From NCBI GenBank assembly GCA_017473555.1, contig JAFUKO010000034.1:1-39320 (forward strand): 39,320 nt of DNA. Direction: 5' to 3'. The position numbers and the translations under genes are program-made. Below the pieces are notes generated by a model that made no database searches, was not told the DNA's origin, and saw only the letters and a list, made by a program, of their open reading frames with translations. Below are positions 9,902 to 18,268 of this stretch, piece after piece (within the stretch, counting starts at the first letter, position 1; the number at the start of each line of letters is the position of its first letter). Origin of the DNA: Ruminococcus sp. (GTDB lineage Bacteria; Bacillota; Clostridia; Oscillospirales; Acutalibacteraceae).

Positions 9902-10804
9902 ATGAGTAAACCAATTTTTACAGGTTCAGGCGTTGCGCTTATCACACCTATGAACGCTGATGGTAGCGTTAACTATGATGTATTAGCACAGCTTCTTGAA
10001 TTCCAGATTGAAAATGGTACTGATGCGATTATCGCATGCGGTACAACAGGCGAAGCTGCTACTTTATCAGTTAAAGAGCACTGCGAGGTTCTTTCTTTTG
10101 TATCAGAGAAAGTTAACGGCAGAATTCCTGTTATCGCAGGTACAGGTAGCAACGACACAAACACAGCTATCGAGCTTTCAAAGTCAGCTCAGATCAGCGG
10201 TGCTGACGCACTTTTGTGCGTAACTCCTTATTATAACAAAACATCACAGACAGGTCTTGTACGTCACTTTACAACTATTGCTGACAACGTTGACCTTCCT
10301 ATGATTGTATATAACGTGCCATCACGTACAGGTTGCAATATTGCTCCTAAAACTTACGCAGAGCTTTGTAAGCACGAAAACATCGTTGCAACAAAGGAAG
10401 CGAACGGAGATATTTCATCTGTTTCACAGACACGTTCACTTTGTGGCGATAAGCTTGATATTTACTCAGGTAACGATGACCAGACAGTACCATTTATGTC
10501 ACTCGGTGCTCTCGGTGTTATCTCAGTATTTGCTAACTTCTGTCCACAGGAAATGCACCAGATTTGCCAGCTTTGTTTAGATAATAACTTTGTCGAAGCT
10601 GCAAAAATGAACTTCCATTATGTTGAGCTTATGGATATTATGTTCTCTGATGTTAACCCTATTCCGGTAAAAACTGCTATGAACCTTGTTGGTTTTGATG
10701 CAGGCGAATGCAGACTTCCGCTCGTTCCAATGAGCTACAGAGGTTATCACGACCTTAAGGATTGTCTTGCAAAATACAACCTTATCGGCAAATATTCCAA
10801 GTAA
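9902..10804 (+). CDS. dapA: 4-hydroxy-tetrahydrodipicolinate synthase (DapA)
   Basis: DapA condenses pyruvate with aspartate semialdehyde, the first step of the lysine/DAP branch. This 300-residue aldolase-type TIM barrel has ACGTTGEAATLS (Thr48/Thr49 of the proton relay), VYNVPSRTG with Tyr137, and the Schiff-base Lys165 in VATKEANGD. GGAGG precedes the ATG. A hairpin lies between it and dapB. Confidence 0.96.
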   Translation: MSKPIFTGSGVALITPMNADGSVNYDVLAQLLEFQIENGTDAIIACGTTGEAATLSVKEHCEVLSFVSEKVNGRIPVIAGTGSNDTNTAIELSKSAQISGADALLCVTPYYNKTSQTGLVRHFTTIADNVDLPMIVYNVPSRTGCNIAPKTYAELCKHENIVATKEANGDISSVSQTRSLCGDKLDIYSGNDDQTVPFMSLGALGVISVFANFCPQEMHQICQLCLDNNFVEAAKMNFHYVELMDIMFSDVNPIPVKTAMNLVGFDAGECRLPLVPMSYRGYHDLKDCLAKYNLIGKYSK

Positions 10805-10810
10805 TTATTC

Positions 10811-10837
10811 ACAGGGCGTTTTAATACGCCCTGTTTT
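10811..10837 (+). terminator. Hairpin between dapA and dapB (weak terminator or processing site)
   Basis: ACAGGGCGT (10811-10819) pairs perfectly with ACGCCCTGT (10826-10834) around a 6-base loop, followed by only three more T. The short T-run suggests partial termination or an mRNA stabiliser rather than a full stop, since dapB has no obvious promoter of its own. Confidence 0.6.
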
Positions 10838-10869
10838 GCTAAATTCCAGTAAAAAGGGGAAGTATATAA

Positions 10870-11622
10870 ATGACTGAAATTATTTTAAACGGCTGTAACG
10901 GTAAAATGGGTGCCGCAGTTGCTAAAGCTGTAAGCGATCGTGATGATTGTTCAGTAGTAGCTGGTGTTGATCTGTATGGTGATAACTCCGCATTCAAAGT
11001 ATATCGTAACTTTGCCGATGTGGACGTTAAAGGCGATGTGATTATAGATTTTTCTAACCCATCAGTTTTAGATGATATGCTTACATATGCAAAGACCACT
11101 AAAACACCGCTTATTATCTGTACAACTGGATTTTCCGAAGAGCAGGTGCAGAAAATCAAGGATGCGTCTAACGAGGTTGCTGTTTTTTATTCTGGCAATA
11201 TGTCGCTCGGTATCAATCTCATTATTGAGCTTTCAAAGAAAGCGGCTACTATTTTAGGTGGCAATTTTGATGTTGAGATTATCGAGAAACATCATAACCA
11301 GAAAATCGATGCCCCATCTGGCACAGCACTGATGATTGCTGACGGTATTTCAGAAGTTCTCACAGATTCTCAGTATGTATATGACAGACATTCATACAGA
11401 AAAAAGCGTGAGAAAAATGAAATCGGTATCCACGCTATCCGTGGCGGTACTATTGTTGGCGAGCACGAAGTAATTTTTGCCGGTCACGATGAGATATTCT
11501 CATTAAAGCATCAGGCTTTATCTAAGGAAGTATTCGCTGTTGGTGCAGTTAACGCCGCTGTTTATCTCAAGGATAAATCAAGCGGTATGTACGATATGGG
11601 AAATCTCCTGTCCGAAACTTAA
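10870..11622 (+). CDS. dapB: 4-hydroxy-tetrahydrodipicolinate reductase (DapB)
   Basis: DapB reduces the DapA product to tetrahydrodipicolinate using NAD(P)H. The 250-residue protein has the Rossmann loop NGCNGKMG at the N-terminus and the substrate-binding block EKHHNQKIDAPSGTA. AAGGGGAAG lies before the ATG. Its product is the substrate of the diaminopimelate dehydrogenase at 21563-22549, so the window holds asd, dapA, dapB and ddh, enough to make meso-DAP from aspartyl phosphate. Confidence 0.95.
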   Translation: MTEIILNGCNGKMGAAVAKAVSDRDDCSVVAGVDLYGDNSAFKVYRNFADVDVKGDVIIDFSNPSVLDDMLTYAKTTKTPLIICTTGFSEEQVQKIKDASNEVAVFYSGNMSLGINLIIELSKKAATILGGNFDVEIIEKHHNQKIDAPSGTALMIADGISEVLTDSQYVYDRHSYRKKREKNEIGIHAIRGGTIVGEHEVIFAGHDEIFSLKHQALSKEVFAVGAVNAAVYLKDKSSGMYDMGNLLSET

Positions 11623-11631
11623 TACTAAATA

Positions 11632-11692
11632 ATAACACCTCTATATTTTTTAACATATTATGGTAATAAAAAATGTAGAGGTGTAAATTTTT
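11632..11692 (+). promoter_or_regulatory. Terminator-like hairpin containing the ribosome binding site of the DUF3343 gene
   Basis: A long inverted repeat follows dapB. ACACCTCTATATTTTTTA pairs with TAAAAAATGTAGAGGTGT (18 bp with one T-G pair) around a 14-base loop. The 3' arm holds AGAGGTGT, the Shine-Dalgarno of the next gene. AAATTTTT and the ATG at 11693 follow directly. The layout is the same as at 5969-6007. Confidence 0.7.
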
Positions 11693-11920
11693 ATGGAAAA
11701 ACAATTGATTCTTGTGCCGTCTGTAACGTATGCGATGAAGGCAAAGCGACTTTTAGATAGATACAAAATGAAAGCATATATCGAACGTACGCCGAAAACA
11801 CATCAGGTGTATTCGTGCGGTTACTGTGTATTTGTACCGGAGAACCCTCAGACAGCTCATGATATTTTACTGCGTCATGGTATCAGAATTATCGGCAGGG
11901 TAGCACGTGATAGCGTATGA
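11693..11920 (+). CDS. DUF3343 family protein (putative Se/S carrier)
   Basis: A 75-residue soluble protein starting with the LVPSVTYAMKAKRLL helix and holding a central CGYC motif (SCGYCVFV). Both features match DUF3343, described as a putative selenium/sulfur carrier related to TusA-like proteins. Its last four bases overlap the start of the cysteine-desulfurase-like gene (ATGA). That coupling supports a role in receiving sulfur or selenium from that enzyme; this is inference. Its ribosome binding site is buried in the upstream hairpin. Confidence 0.83.
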   Translation: MEKQLILVPSVTYAMKAKRLLDRYKMKAYIERTPKTHQVYSCGYCVFVPENPQTAHDILLRHGIRIIGRVARDSV

Positions 11921-13056
11921 TATATCTTGATAACAGTGCGACTACTTTTCCAAAACCTGACAGTGTAATTACCGCAGTAAGTGAATCAATGAAAAAACAC
12001 TGTGCTAATCCTGGACGAAGTGGTCATAGAATGAGTATGCAAACTGCTAACAAAGTATTTGAATGCAGACAGTCTGTATGTAATTTGTTTAACGTAGATG
12101 ATGAAAGTAAAGTGGTGTTTACGTCGGGCTGCACTCATTCACTGAATATTGTAATTAAAGGTATTTTAAAGAAGGGTGACCATTGTGTTATCTCGTGCCT
12201 TGAGCATAATTCTGTTTTACGACCACTGGAAAAACTAAAATCAATCGGTGTTAACTACTCCGTTGCAAAAGTATATCTCGATGACAACGATAAAACAGTT
12301 GATAGCTTCAGAAGCTGTTTTAATGAAAAAACCAAACTTGTAGTATGTACACACGCATCCAACGTGTTTGGTATCAGACTTCCGGTTGAAAGGCTTTGCG
12401 CATTGGCTCATAGCTATGATATTTTATTCTGTCTGGATGCAGCACAGAGTGCCGGTGTATTACCTATTGATGTAGGAGAGAGCAAATTTGATTTTGTCTG
12501 TTGCGCAGGACACAAGGGGCTTTATGGCCCGATGGGAGTCGGAATACTTATCGTTAATTCCGATCTTTTACCTGATACATTAATCGAGGGTGGCACCGGA
12601 AGCGAATCTCAGAATTATAATCAACCTGATTTTACTCCGGACAGGTTTGAAAGTGGAACAATCAATGTTTTAGGTGTTTGTGGGTTGAAAAAAGGAATCG
12701 ATTTTGTTCTAAACAAGGGAGTAAACAGAATTTATACTCACGAAATGGAACTTACTGGATATGCCTATAATGTGTTAAAACACGATAACCGAATTAAACT
12801 ATATTCAGATTTATCAGCTTGGAATAACTATGCTCCTGTTTTATCGTTTAATATAAAAGGAAAGAACAGCGAAGATGTTGCCTCATACTTAAGCTCAAAA
12901 TTTGATATAGCAGTAAGAGCTGGACTACACTGTTCACCTCTGGCGCACAAGTTTATGGGAACTATTGATGAGGGTACAGTCAGAATTTCTCCATCAGTAT
13001 TTACAAACAAAGCTCAGATACAAAGACTTTTGTATGCAATAAAAAATTATAATTAA
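11917..13056 (+). CDS. Cysteine desulfurase family PLP enzyme (class V aminotransferase fold)
   Basis: A 379-residue enzyme starting MIYLDNSATTFPKP. The PLP-binding Lys is in GHKGLYGPMG, with the Asp-Ala-Ala-Gln stretch (CLDAAQSAG) upstream. A Cys in RAGLHCSPLAH sits where group-II (SufS/CsdB-type) desulfurases carry the catalytic Cys. It resembles the family known from Enterococcus EF2568 (TIGR01977), reported near selenium-dependent hydroxylase genes. No such hydroxylase or selD is in this window, so the role (Se delivery, or S delivery for another cofactor) is open. Translationally coupled to the DUF3343 gene. Confidence 0.85.
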   Translation: MIYLDNSATTFPKPDSVITAVSESMKKHCANPGRSGHRMSMQTANKVFECRQSVCNLFNVDDESKVVFTSGCTHSLNIVIKGILKKGDHCVISCLEHNSVLRPLEKLKSIGVNYSVAKVYLDDNDKTVDSFRSCFNEKTKLVVCTHASNVFGIRLPVERLCALAHSYDILFCLDAAQSAGVLPIDVGESKFDFVCCAGHKGLYGPMGVGILIVNSDLLPDTLIEGGTGSESQNYNQPDFTPDRFESGTINVLGVCGLKKGIDFVLNKGVNRIYTHEMELTGYAYNVLKHDNRIKLYSDLSAWNNYAPVLSFNIKGKNSEDVASYLSSKFDIAVRAGLHCSPLAHKFMGTIDEGTVRISPSVFTNKAQIQRLLYAIKNYN

Positions 13057-13070
13057 ATTAAAGAATTAAG

Positions 13071-13099
13071 TTGAAATGCAAACCGATGTGTGTTAAAAT
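13071..13099 (+). promoter_or_regulatory. Sigma-A-type promoter for cdaA-cdaR
   Basis: TTGAAA (13071-13076), a 17-base spacer and TAAAAT (13094-13099), about 28 bases before the cdaA start. A GGAGGAAG ribosome binding site follows. Confidence 0.72.
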
Positions 13100-13127
13100 A
13101 ATATAAAGTATGTAGTGGAGGAAGTAT

Positions 13128-14009
13128 ATGGGCTTTTTATCTGGTTGGATGACGACCATTGGTGCTATCGTTAAAACTTTCAGCTTCAGCGATGCTGTCG
13201 ATATAGTTTTAGTTGCAATAATCATTTACTATCTGTTTAAGCTTTTGAGACAGACACGTGCTGCTCAGCTTATAAAAGGTCTTGCTGTTCTTGTGATTGC
13301 TTATGCAGTTTCAGCAGTATTCGAACTTACAATGGTAAATGTAATTTTGACAACGGTTTTTGAATTTGCCGTTATTATCCTTGTTATCGTGTTCCAGCCT
13401 GAACTTCGAAGAATGCTCGAGCATCTTGGTCGTAGTAATATTTCTAAAGGTTCTATCTTTTCTTCCTTTTCTACAAAGAATGATGATCTTTCTTCCGTTT
13501 GGTCAAAAGCAATCAACGATGTTGCAGATTCAGCGATGGTTTTCAGCAACTCAAAAACAGGTGCTTTGATTGTTATCGAGAGAAACACACTGCTTACTGA
13601 AATCGCCTCAAGTGGTACAGAGCTTAACAGTTCTACTTCTGTTGCTTTGTTTGGCAATATATTCTTCAACAAAGCCCCACTACACGATGGTGCGTGTATT
13701 TTACGTGATGGTAAAATTTTATCAGCGGGATGTATTCTTCCGCTTACCGATAACAATCACATCAGTTCTTCTCTTGGTACACGTCACAGAGCAGCTATCG
13801 GCATGAGTGAAGAGTCAGATGCCGTTGTAGTTGTTGTATCAGAAGAAACAGGTATAGTGTCAGTTGCTGTCGGCGGAAAGCTTATTCGTGAGCTTGACAG
13901 AAAAGAGCTGGTCGATAAGCTTACTACACTCATTATTCCTGATGATAGCGAAAAGCAGGATCTCTTTACTGTATTATTTAAAAACAGAAAGGAGAAAGAC
14001 GATGAATAA
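13128..14009 (+). CDS. cdaA: Diadenylate cyclase CdaA (c-di-AMP synthase)
   Basis: CdaA makes cyclic di-AMP from two ATP at the membrane. The 293-residue protein has three hydrophobic segments in residues 22-90. The DAC domain follows, with the catalytic DGA at 187-189 and RHR at 219-221. These signatures are intact, so the enzyme should be active. The start has GGAGG. It overlaps the next gene, cdaR, by 8 bases. In most Firmicutes the order is cdaA-cdaR-glmM; here a terminator and a convergent RodA gene follow instead. Confidence 0.96.
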   Translation: MGFLSGWMTTIGAIVKTFSFSDAVDIVLVAIIIYYLFKLLRQTRAAQLIKGLAVLVIAYAVSAVFELTMVNVILTTVFEFAVIILVIVFQPELRRMLEHLGRSNISKGSIFSSFSTKNDDLSSVWSKAINDVADSAMVFSNSKTGALIVIERNTLLTEIASSGTELNSSTSVALFGNIFFNKAPLHDGACILRDGKILSAGCILPLTDNNHISSSLGTRHRAAIGMSEESDAVVVVVSEETGIVSVAVGGKLIRELDRKELVDKLTTLIIPDDSEKQDLFTVLFKNRKEKDDE

Positions 14010-14973
14010 AAACGGTTTTTTTAATCGCATCCTTTCAAATGATATTGTTTTGATGGTGCTTTCGCTTTTACTGGCATTTGTTATATGGTTCTTTATAAAT
14101 GCAAATTCACAGACAGAAAGCAACGTTACTATCTCAAATATTCCTATTACTATCGATTTGAGTAAAGAAGCTATCGATGATGGATTGCAGGTCTTTGATT
14201 TAGATGATACAACCGCTTCTGTTGAGGTTTCGGGTAACCGAATTACTGTAGGTTCGCTTTCTGCTTCAGATATTCAGGTGGTCGCTCTTCAGTCAAATTC
14301 GATTATCGCACCGGGTAGTCATACGCTTGAGTTGACTGCTAAGAAGGTTGGCGTTAAGACTAATTACAATTTCGCATCAAATGTTTCTCCGTCCACTGTT
14401 ACTGTTTACGTAGATAAATATAAGGAAAAAGTCTTTGACATTACCGATGATATTGTTTACAAGGTTGAGGAAGGCTACTATGCAAACTCCTCGCTTTCTG
14501 AAACAATGGTGACTGTTTCAGGTCCTGAAACCGAGATACTTGCAATTGATAAAGTTGTAGTACAAGGTACTCTTGATGGTTCTGACGGTAACAGTAAAAA
14601 GGGTATGTTCGATCTTATTTATCTTGATAAAGACGGAAACGAGCTTGATATAAAGATGTCTGATTGTGATGTCCATAATGTAGATGTTACACTTACTCCG
14701 CTACCAATTATGGAGGTTAATTTAGATGTCGAGCTCGTTAACGCTCCAAAGAATTATCCGTCTATTGGTATCAATCCTCGTAGAATTAAGATCGCTGCCG
14801 ATAAAGCTGTTCTTGAAACAATTAAAGATAAAAAGGTTATTATCGGTACACTTAATTTCGCTGAACTTTCAAACGAAAATCACTTATTGAGTTATGATAT
14901 TGTTTTACCGAATGGATGCAAGAATCTCAGAGATCGTTTAAAAACTAATGTCAGCATAGATTTGTCTGGTTAA
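14002..14973 (+). pseudogene. cdaR: CdaR (YbbR-repeat) regulator, interrupted by an in-frame TAA: 5' part
   Basis: CdaR is the membrane-anchored regulator of CdaA. The ATG at 14002 follows AGGAG; a longer reading from 13864 would lie inside cdaA. The 323-residue product has one N-terminal membrane span (about 14-33) and YbbR-type beta repeats. Translation stops at TAA 14971-14973, just after SIDLSG, yet the same frame continues without a shift as ESKKITVNNFTGANI and so on to 15270. The joined frame is 423 codons including the internal TAA and fits a full CdaR with a fourth repeat. So this looks like a single nonsense change, not a frameshift. Either the shortened protein with about three repeats still works, or the gene is decaying, or the base is a sequence error. 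Confidence 0.8.
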
Positions 14974-15270
14974 GAGAGCAAGAAGATTACTGTTAATAAC
15001 TTTACCGGTGCTAATATTGATCTTTCTAAATACAATGTTGTGTTCAATAGCTCCGGAATTGAAATTACAATTTGCGGACCTTCTGAACTGATTGAAAGTA
15101 TTAATTCAGCCGAAGTTATACCAAAGGTTGATTTTGCTTCAAAACTTGATGAAATTGATAAAAATTCGTTGAGTCTTGAGCTACCTGTTACTTTCAGCTT
15201 TACTAAAGATTATGTGAATTGTTGGGTTTACGGTGATTATACTGTTAGCGTTAATGTAACTAAAAAATAA
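14974..15270 (+). pseudogene. cdaR: CdaR 3' fragment after the in-frame TAA
   Basis: These 98 codons are in the same frame as the cdaR 5' part. They encode the C-terminal YbbR-like repeat, including ITICGPSELIESI and ending in a YTVSVNVTKK strand. The only internal start candidate, a GTG at 15040, has no ribosome binding site, so separate translation is unlikely. No base loss or gain is needed to join the parts; one substitution would restore the protein. Confidence 0.75.
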
Positions 15271-15279
15271 TAAAATTAA

Positions 15280-15312
15280 GGCACGGTAGGAAACTACCGT
15301 GCCTTCTTTTAT
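15280..15312 (+). terminator. Bidirectional terminator between cdaR and rodA
   Basis: A perfect 10-bp stem, GGCACGGTAG (15280-15289) with CTACCGTGCC (15294-15303), has a GAAA loop. TTCTTTTATT follows on the plus strand. The minus strand has a T-rich tail as well (15279 downward), so it can serve both convergent genes. Confidence 0.9.
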
Positions 15313-16487
15313 TGATAGGTGTTATATGTGTATTTGTATTTGTTGTTTCTTAAAACTCCGCTTGATTCAATAATACTCTTGTGAGTATATACGCTCTGTA
15401 CAAGACCGATGCCAATCAGCACCGAAAGAATAGATGTACCACCACTGCTGAAGAATGGTAAAGTAATTCCTATAACCGGTAAGAATCCAAGTACCATTCC
15501 AATGTTGATAACAGTCTGGGTAGCTATCATAGCAAATACGCCTATGCAGATGCTTTTACCCGCTATATCTCTGGCCTTTGATGAATCTATAAGTATTTTA
15601 ATAAGAATCATTAACAATATAAACAGCAGCAATGAACATCCAATAAAGCCGAGTTCTTCGCCTGCAACAGTGAAAATAAAGTCGTTTTCCTGCTCAGGAA
15701 CGATACCGGATGCCACTCTGGGCCCATTATTAAGTCCATAGCCTTCGAGCCCTCCGGATGCTATGGAAACCTTGCCTTGAAATTGTTGCCAACCGTAGTT
15801 TGTCATAGCGTTGCCGTCTATATCGAAAAGTGCTAAGAAACGATTTTTGTGTTCATCGTTTAATACATACTTCCAGATTATAGGTATGCTTGTAATCAGA
15901 AGCAAAAGCATAATAGAAAAGTATCTGAGCTGTACACCACCAGCAAACATCATAATAATGAACATGAATAAGAATACTAGTGCAGTGCCATCATCGCCCT
16001 GCATATGTACAAGTAGCACAGGAACAGCAATATGAGGAATAAGGGATAACATACCCCATAAGGTGTGCAGTTTTTCATTTAAATTAAGTATTTGCAGATG
16101 CTTTGAAAACGTAATAATAAATATTATCTTTACAAGCTCTGATGGTTGAAAAGAGAAGCCGCCGGGAAGTCTGATCCATGCGGTGTCATCAGTACCCGTG
16201 ACGTTAATGCCGATAAAAAGTACTATCACAAGCAGTATAAATCCGACTATCCCTAAAAACCACCACGCACGCAGAAAGTTTTCATAGTCAATCATAGATA
16301 TGGTAATAGCCACAGTGTATCCTAATACTACAGCTATCAACTGCGATTGTAGGTAGTTGTAATCGCTGGTTCTCTGCATACTGTTGATAAGAAGTATACT
16401 GTATGTTACAGCGGCGATAGTCAACAACCACAGGAATTTATCTGTTTTAGTAAAAAACTTTTTTACAGTTTTTGAAAAAGAATCCAA
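15309..16487 (-). CDS. rodA: RodA/FtsW/SpoVE (SEDS) peptidoglycan glycosyltransferase, RodA-like
   Basis: SEDS proteins polymerise lipid II into glycan strands at the membrane, together with a class B PBP. The roughly 392-residue protein is mostly membrane helices. Family blocks are WIRLPGGFSFQPSELVKI, HMQGDDGTALVF (with the conserved Asp of the SEDS active site), ASGGLEGYGL, VPEQENDFIFTVAGEELGF and the C-terminal LPFFSSGGTS. The YGLNNG/VPEQENDFIF pattern and gene context fit RodA more than FtsW. The start is uncertain: I prefer TTG at 16487 (GGACGGTGA just upstream) over GTG at 16508, which has no ribosome binding site. It is a single gene with its own promoter and terminator. Confidence 0.9.
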   Translation of the reverse strand: MDSFSKTVKKFFTKTDKFLWLLTIAAVTYSILLINSMQRTSDYNYLQSQLIAVVLGYTVAITISMIDYENFLRAWWFLGIVGFILLVIVLFIGINVTGTDDTAWIRLPGGFSFQPSELVKIIFIITFSKHLQILNLNEKLHTLWGMLSLIPHIAVPVLLVHMQGDDGTALVFLFMFIIMMFAGGVQLRYFSIMLLLLITSIPIIWKYVLNDEHKNRFLALFDIDGNAMTNYGWQQFQGKVSIASGGLEGYGLNNGPRVASGIVPEQENDFIFTVAGEELGFIGCSLLLFILLMILIKILIDSSKARDIAGKSICIGVFAMIATQTVINIGMVLGFLPVIGITLPFFSSGGTSILSVLIGIGLVQSVYTHKSIIESSGVLRNNKYKYTYNTYQ

Positions 16488-16521
16488 TGTTTCACCGTCC
16501 AAAAACACAAATTATATATGT

Positions 16522-16550
16522 ATTATATTAGAATAGCCTGTCTTAATCAA
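16522..16550 (-). promoter_or_regulatory. Sigma-A-type promoter for rodA
   Basis: On the minus strand: -35 TTGATT (16550-16545), a 17-base spacer, -10 TATAAT (16527-16522). It is about 35 bases upstream of the preferred TTG start. Confidence 0.75.
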
Positions 16551-16660
16551 GAATTATAACATATATGTAAAGTAAAATTTTTTGTTTTTTTCTATATAGC
16601 ATTATTTTGTTCTTTTGTTATGATAGAATATTTCAGTAATTTTATTGGAAAGTGTATAGT

Positions 16661-17101
16661 ATGATCAGAATTATAAGTAAAAGCGTTAAAGAAACCGAAA
16701 CTCTTGGTAGAAAAATTGCATCTGTACTATCGGGCACTGAGGTAATTGCTATGTTTGGCGACTTGGGTGCCGGAAAGACAGCGTTTACCCGTGGACTTGC
16801 ATCAGGTCTTTCTTTTGATTATGGTGTTTCAAGTCCGACATTTGCGATTGTAAATGAGTATAACGGAAAATTTAATATTTATCATTTTGATATGTACAGA
16901 ATAACAAGCGAAGACGATTTGTATTCAACCGGTTATTATGATTATCTTGATAACGGTATAGTTATCATTGAGTGGAGCGAGAATATTGAATACGCACTCG
17001 ATGATAATGCTATTCGTATCACTATTAAAAAGACTGATGACGAAAATCACCGTATATTTACTATAGAGGGGCTTGATGAGTATGAAAATATTATCTCTTG
17101 A
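16661..17101 (+). CDS. tsaE: tRNA threonylcarbamoyladenosine biosynthesis ATPase TsaE
   Basis: TsaE is the ATPase of the TsaBDE complex that makes t6A at tRNA position 37. The 146-residue protein has the Walker A loop GDLGAGKTAFTRG, then SSPTFAIVNEY, YHFDMYR and IIEWSENI, all diagnostic. The ATG at 16661 is preferred over an upstream GTG at 16652: GGAAAG lies 8 bases before it and MIRIISKS starts like family members. First gene of tsaE-tsaB-rpiB-upp; tsaB starts inside its last 20 bases. No convincing promoter was found upstream. Confidence 0.93.
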   Translation: MIRIISKSVKETETLGRKIASVLSGTEVIAMFGDLGAGKTAFTRGLASGLSFDYGVSSPTFAIVNEYNGKFNIYHFDMYRITSEDDLYSTGYYDYLDNGIVIIEWSENIEYALDDNAIRITIKKTDDENHRIFTIEGLDEYENIIS

Positions 17102-17783
17102 TGCGTCTGCTAATTCTGCATCTGTCTGTATTTTTGATACTGATGAGGACAAGATAATAGGTGAGTTTTACATAAACACAAAGCTTACTCACAGCCAGAC
17201 TCTTGTACCTATGGTTGATGCTCTGCTTTCTTCAACAAATCTTAAGCTTTCTGATATTGATTACTTTGCTGTTAACACAGGACCGGGTTCGTTCACTGGT
17301 ATACGAATTGGAGTATCAGTAGTCAAAGGTATGGCTATGGCACTTGATAAACCGTGTATAAGCGTTTCTACTTTAAACTCTATGGCTTATAATTTTATCG
17401 ACAGTAACAACACTGTTGTATGTGCCTGTATGGATGCACGACGCAATCAGGTATACAATGCTTTGTTTAAGATAGAAAACGGTGTCGTAAACCGTCTGTG
17501 TGATGACAGAGCTATAAGTGTAGAAGCTTTATTAGAAGAGTTGAAAGATTATGATAACGTAGTACTTGTTGGTGACGGTTCACCACTTTGCTATTCTCAA
17601 AAAGGTGATAGTGATATTCAATTAGCTGTACCTGCAAAGCGTTATCAACAGGCATCTTCTGTTGCATTAGCAGCAGTCGAACATATAAATAACAATGAAA
17701 CATTATCATCGGCAGCGTTGATGCCGACTTACCTCAGACCGTCACAAGCTGAGCGTGAAAGATTAAATAAAGAAAAGGAATGA
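17082..17783 (+). CDS. tsaB: tRNA threonylcarbamoyladenosine biosynthesis protein TsaB
   Basis: TsaB is the structural partner of TsaD in the t6A-forming complex; it has the ASKHA fold but no own activity. The 233-residue protein starts MKILSLDASANSASV and has LTHSQTLVPMVD and the signature NTGPGSFTGIRIG. The ATG at 17082 gives the usual family start, 10 bases after GAGGGG; ATG 17076 or TTG 17073 would add two or three residues. It overlaps tsaE by 20 bases in another frame. TsaD and RimI, common neighbours elsewhere, are not in the window. Confidence 0.93.
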   Translation: MKILSLDASANSASVCIFDTDEDKIIGEFYINTKLTHSQTLVPMVDALLSSTNLKLSDIDYFAVNTGPGSFTGIRIGVSVVKGMAMALDKPCISVSTLNSMAYNFIDSNNTVVCACMDARRNQVYNALFKIENGVVNRLCDDRAISVEALLEELKDYDNVVLVGDGSPLCYSQKGDSDIQLAVPAKRYQQASSVALAAVEHINNNETLSSAALMPTYLRPSQAERERLNKEKE

Positions 17784-17788
17784 GTTAA

Positions 17789-18241
17789 ATGAAAGTTGTT
17801 TTAGGATGTGACCACGGCGGTATTAATATTAAAAACGCTATAATCGAGTATCTCAAGGAGAATAACTTTGAGTATACAGATTTTGGTTGTTATACAGAGG
17901 AAAGCGTAGACTATCCTGTATATGCTTACAAAGTTGCAACAGCTGTTGCATCAAGTGAAGATACACTCGGTATCCTCTGTTGCGGTACAGGTATCGGTAT
18001 CTCTATGGCTGCTAATAAAGTAAAAGGCATCCGTGCTGCTGTTTGTACTAACGAATTCATGGCTGAAATGACACGCAGACATAATAACGCTAACATTATC
18101 GCTATGGGTGGCAGAATCATTGATGAAGCTACTGCAGTAAAACTTGCTGATATCTTCCTTAACACAGAATTTGAGGGTGATAGACACACAAGACGTGTTG
18201 ATATGATTACAGCTATTGAAGAAGGTACATTCGAGCTTTAA
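17789..18241 (+). CDS. rpiB: Ribose 5-phosphate isomerase B
   Basis: It interconverts ribose 5-phosphate and ribulose 5-phosphate (pentose phosphate pathway). The 150-residue protein begins KVVLGCDHGG and carries the active-site Cys block LCCGTGIGISMAANK and HNNANIIAMGGR, all typical of the RpiB/LacAB family. It starts 5 bases after tsaB with AAGGAATGAG as the ribosome binding site, so the genes are co-transcribed. A sugar-specific relative (allose or galactose 6-phosphate isomerase) is possible but unlikely without such genes nearby. Confidence 0.93.
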   Translation: MKVVLGCDHGGINIKNAIIEYLKENNFEYTDFGCYTEESVDYPVYAYKVATAVASSEDTLGILCCGTGIGISMAANKVKGIRAAVCTNEFMAEMTRRHNNANIIAMGGRIIDEATAVKLADIFLNTEFEGDRHTRRVDMITAIEEGTFEL

Positions 18242-18268
18242 TAATCTTGAATATTAAGTAGGTAAACT

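Noticed and set aside
13301..13756. Antisense open frame of 151 residues inside cdaA
   Set aside because: It is a shadow of the well-supported cdaA frame, with no ribosome binding site or recognisable domain.
15040..15270. Separate small gene starting at GTG 15040
   Set aside because: It is in the cdaR frame, has no ribosome binding site, and continues the YbbR repeat; treated as the cdaR 3' fragment.
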